Assembly: GCA_025350345.1 (NCBI GenBank)
Contig: JANXYA010000263.1
Location: 1-7,488 of the forward strand
Reading direction: 5' to 3'
Length of the DNA stretch: 7,488 bases
Source of the DNA: Gammaproteobacteria bacterium
Lineage (GTDB): Bacteria; Pseudomonadota; Gammaproteobacteria; Steroidobacterales; Steroidobacteraceae
Shown here in pieces: positions 6,210 through 7,488 of this stretch. Made by a program: the position numbers and the translations under genes. Position 1 is the first letter of the stretch, and each line of letters begins with the position of its first letter. The notes below the pieces were generated by a model. The model saw nothing but the letters and a program-made list of their open reading frames with translations, was not told where the DNA came from and did no database searches.

Positions 6210-7280
6210 ATGGATTTGCACAGTTTCGATCGTGCTGCGCCGATAGTCGAGTTTGCCTTCTGGCTCGGCGTGGCGGTCTTTGCCATGACCGTGCTCATGC
6301 TGACTGCGACCCTGATCATGCGGCGGGTCGCGCTGCGCCGCGAGCGCATCTATGTCGCGGCGGTAGCGCTGTGGAAGCCCGCCCTCGTCGCAGAGCCCGC
6401 TGCTACGCCGGCGGCGATTCCACACCTGACCGATCGTGATCTGCCAGGATTCGTCCGCGCATGGAACGACGTGCACGAGTCGTTGCGCGGCGGCACCACC
6501 GGCAACCTGGCGAAGATCGCCCGTGAAATCGGGCTTGAAGAGCAGCTGTACCGCTCGCTGCGCTCGGTCACCTTTCACGATCGCGTGATGGCGGTCATCG
6601 CTCTGGGGCATGTGCGGAGCCCGGCAAGCTTCAGCCACGTCGCCCAGTACCTGGACGACAAGAGCCCGATCATGTCGCTGTGCGCGGCGCGCGCATTGCT
6701 GCAGGTCGACCCAGTGCGCGCCGGGCCACTGCTCGTGCCAAGAATCGTGGAACGGAGCGATTGGTCGCAGGGCAGCATCGCTGCAATCCTCCAGGAAAGT
6801 GGCGGTGACATCGTGTCCGGGCCGTTGACCGAGGCGACCGTGAGGGCGAAGGGCGAAGTTGCCTACCGCCTGATCCGTCTGCTGGCCGGCGTGAGCCCCG
6901 CCTCGGCGGCACCGATCATCCGCGACTGGCTGCGCTCCCCGGCTGATGATCACCTGGTCTCGACCTGCCTGCAGGTCATGTCGAACCAGGCGGATCTGGA
7001 CTGCGTGCGCCCGCTCCTCGCGCACCCGCGCTGGCATATCCGCATGCTGGCCGCCACGACGCTGGGCCAGCTGGGAGTACCCGGCGATGAGCAGCAGCTC
7101 ATCGGCATGCTCTCGGACAATCAATGGTGGGTCCGCTACCGCGCCGCCCGCGGGCTGCTGAAGCTCCGTTTCGTGGGCCGTGAGCGCCTGCGCCAGATCC
7201 AGCGGACCCAGTCCGATCCCTATGCACGGGACATCATCACCCATGTGCTGGCCGAACTGGCCCTCGGGGAAGCGTCGTGA
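6210..7280 (+). CDS. Membrane-anchored HEAT-repeat protein
   Basis: A 356-residue protein with one N-terminal membrane helix (about residues 12-37, FAFWLGVAVFAMTVLMLTAT), followed by a basic stretch (RRVALRRER) that should place the rest in the cytoplasm. A linker with AEPAATPAAIP leads to a helical body. HEAT-like repeats are visible around residues 124-185 (RVMAVIALGHV, then SLCAARALLQVD) and 274-320 (IRMLAATTLGQLG, then WWVRYRAARGLLKL). Such repeats form a scaffold for protein contacts, with no catalysis expected. The stop overlaps the start of a family 2 glycosyltransferase in a GTGA arrangement, so the two are probably coupled and this protein may be the synthase's partner. ATG at 6210 has AGGGG at 6201-6205; an in-frame GTG at 6189 would lie in the palindrome and lacks a ribosome site. 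Confidence 0.88.
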   Translation: MDLHSFDRAAPIVEFAFWLGVAVFAMTVLMLTATLIMRRVALRRERIYVAAVALWKPALVAEPAATPAAIPHLTDRDLPGFVRAWNDVHESLRGGTTGNLAKIAREIGLEEQLYRSLRSVTFHDRVMAVIALGHVRSPASFSHVAQYLDDKSPIMSLCAARALLQVDPVRAGPLLVPRIVERSDWSQGSIAAILQESGGDIVSGPLTEATVRAKGEVAYRLIRLLAGVSPASAAPIIRDWLRSPADDHLVSTCLQVMSNQADLDCVRPLLAHPRWHIRMLAATTLGQLGVPGDEQQLIGMLSDNQWWVRYRAARGLLKLRFVGRERLRQIQRTQSDPYARDIITHVLAELALGEAS

Positions 7281-7488
7281 GCTCATTCTGGGCGCAGCTT
7301 TTCCTGGCCCTGGAGTGGGCGTTCTTCGCCTATTTTCTCTGCATCAACATTGCCTACCTGGCCCTGCACTACGTTTCCGTATTCAGCATCGTGCGCTACA
7401 TGCGCGATCATCGTGCCGAGTACCTGCCGCGGAACCTGCCGGCCTACCAGCCCCCGATCAGCATCCTGATTCCGGCCTTCAACGAAGA
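7277..7488 (+). CDS. Family 2 glycosyltransferase, membrane-bound, N-terminal part
   Basis: The gene starts with GTG at 7277, overlapping the upstream TGA (GTGA), with GGGGAA at 7266-7271 as ribosome site, and runs off the right edge after 70 full codons. Residues 4-36 are a long hydrophobic stretch (FFAYFLCINIAYLALHY inside it), one or two membrane helices. At residues 60-70 comes PISILIPAFNE, the hallmark first strand of a GT-A fold family 2 transferase, where the nucleotide-sugar is bound. The DxD and QxxRW motifs lie outside the window. An N-terminal membrane helix before the GT2 domain is the layout of processive synthases such as those for poly-N-acetylglucosamine, hyaluronan or cellulose. 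The product cannot be told from this piece. Confidence 0.88.
   Translation, partial: MSSFWAQLFLALEWAFFAYFLCINIAYLALHYVSVFSIVRYMRDHRAEYLPRNLPAYQPPISILIPAFNE

Noticed and set aside
6207..7286. Minus-strand open frame of 359 codons opposite the HEAT gene
   Set aside because: It mirrors the codon pattern of the plus-strand gene, is rich in His, Arg and Gln without domain motifs, and the plus strand has a membrane helix, HEAT repeats and a coupled neighbour.

Overview
The window is GC-rich (roughly two thirds G+C by eye) and densely packed, with genes on both strands. Codon use, short gene gaps, Shine-Dalgarno sites and the protein families (YSC84-type periplasmic protein, SRPBCC protein, beta-lactamase-fold hydrolase, GMC oxidoreductase remnant, family 2 glycosyltransferase) suggest a free-living proteobacterium. 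A high-GC gammaproteobacterium is my best guess, but no marker gene is present to prove it. I see no rRNA, tRNA, CRISPR array, insertion sequence or phage gene.

Layout. Bases 1-222 hold no convincing complete gene, only a short open frame running in from the left edge and a dense block of palindromes. A plus-strand HD-domain protein (223-852) meets, stop to stop, a three-gene envelope operon read leftward (2068 to 849): a secreted YSC84-like protein, a secreted His-rich protein and a small two-helix membrane protein. The last two genes are joined by an ATGA overlap. A divergent gap of 136 bases separates this operon from a plus-strand SRPBCC (polyketide-cyclase-like) protein (2205-2675). That gene converges on an unrecognised minus-strand gene (2719-3417).

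From 3576 to 4481 lies a decayed GMC oxidoreductase. It has lost its FAD-binding N-terminus, has a frame change with apparent loss of internal sequence near 4012, and a second frameshift near 4137. Next comes an exported serine hydrolase of the class C beta-lactamase fold (4589-5992). A 217-base gap follows, with a terminator-like hairpin, a strongly AT-rich stretch and a perfect 20-base GC palindrome. It leads into a membrane-anchored HEAT-repeat protein (6210-7280) whose stop overlaps the GTG start of a membrane family 2 glycosyltransferase that runs off the right edge.

How the genes work together. Two units look like real operons: the leftward envelope trio, and the rightward HEAT-repeat/glycosyltransferase pair, which probably makes or exports a polysaccharide. 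The rest look like single genes. I see no defence, toxin-antitoxin or biosynthetic cluster. The features most worth a second look are the HEAT/glycosyltransferase pair with its unusual leader, the unrecognised gene at 2719-3417, the GMC pseudogene, and the altered Tyr-x-Asn motif of the serine hydrolase.
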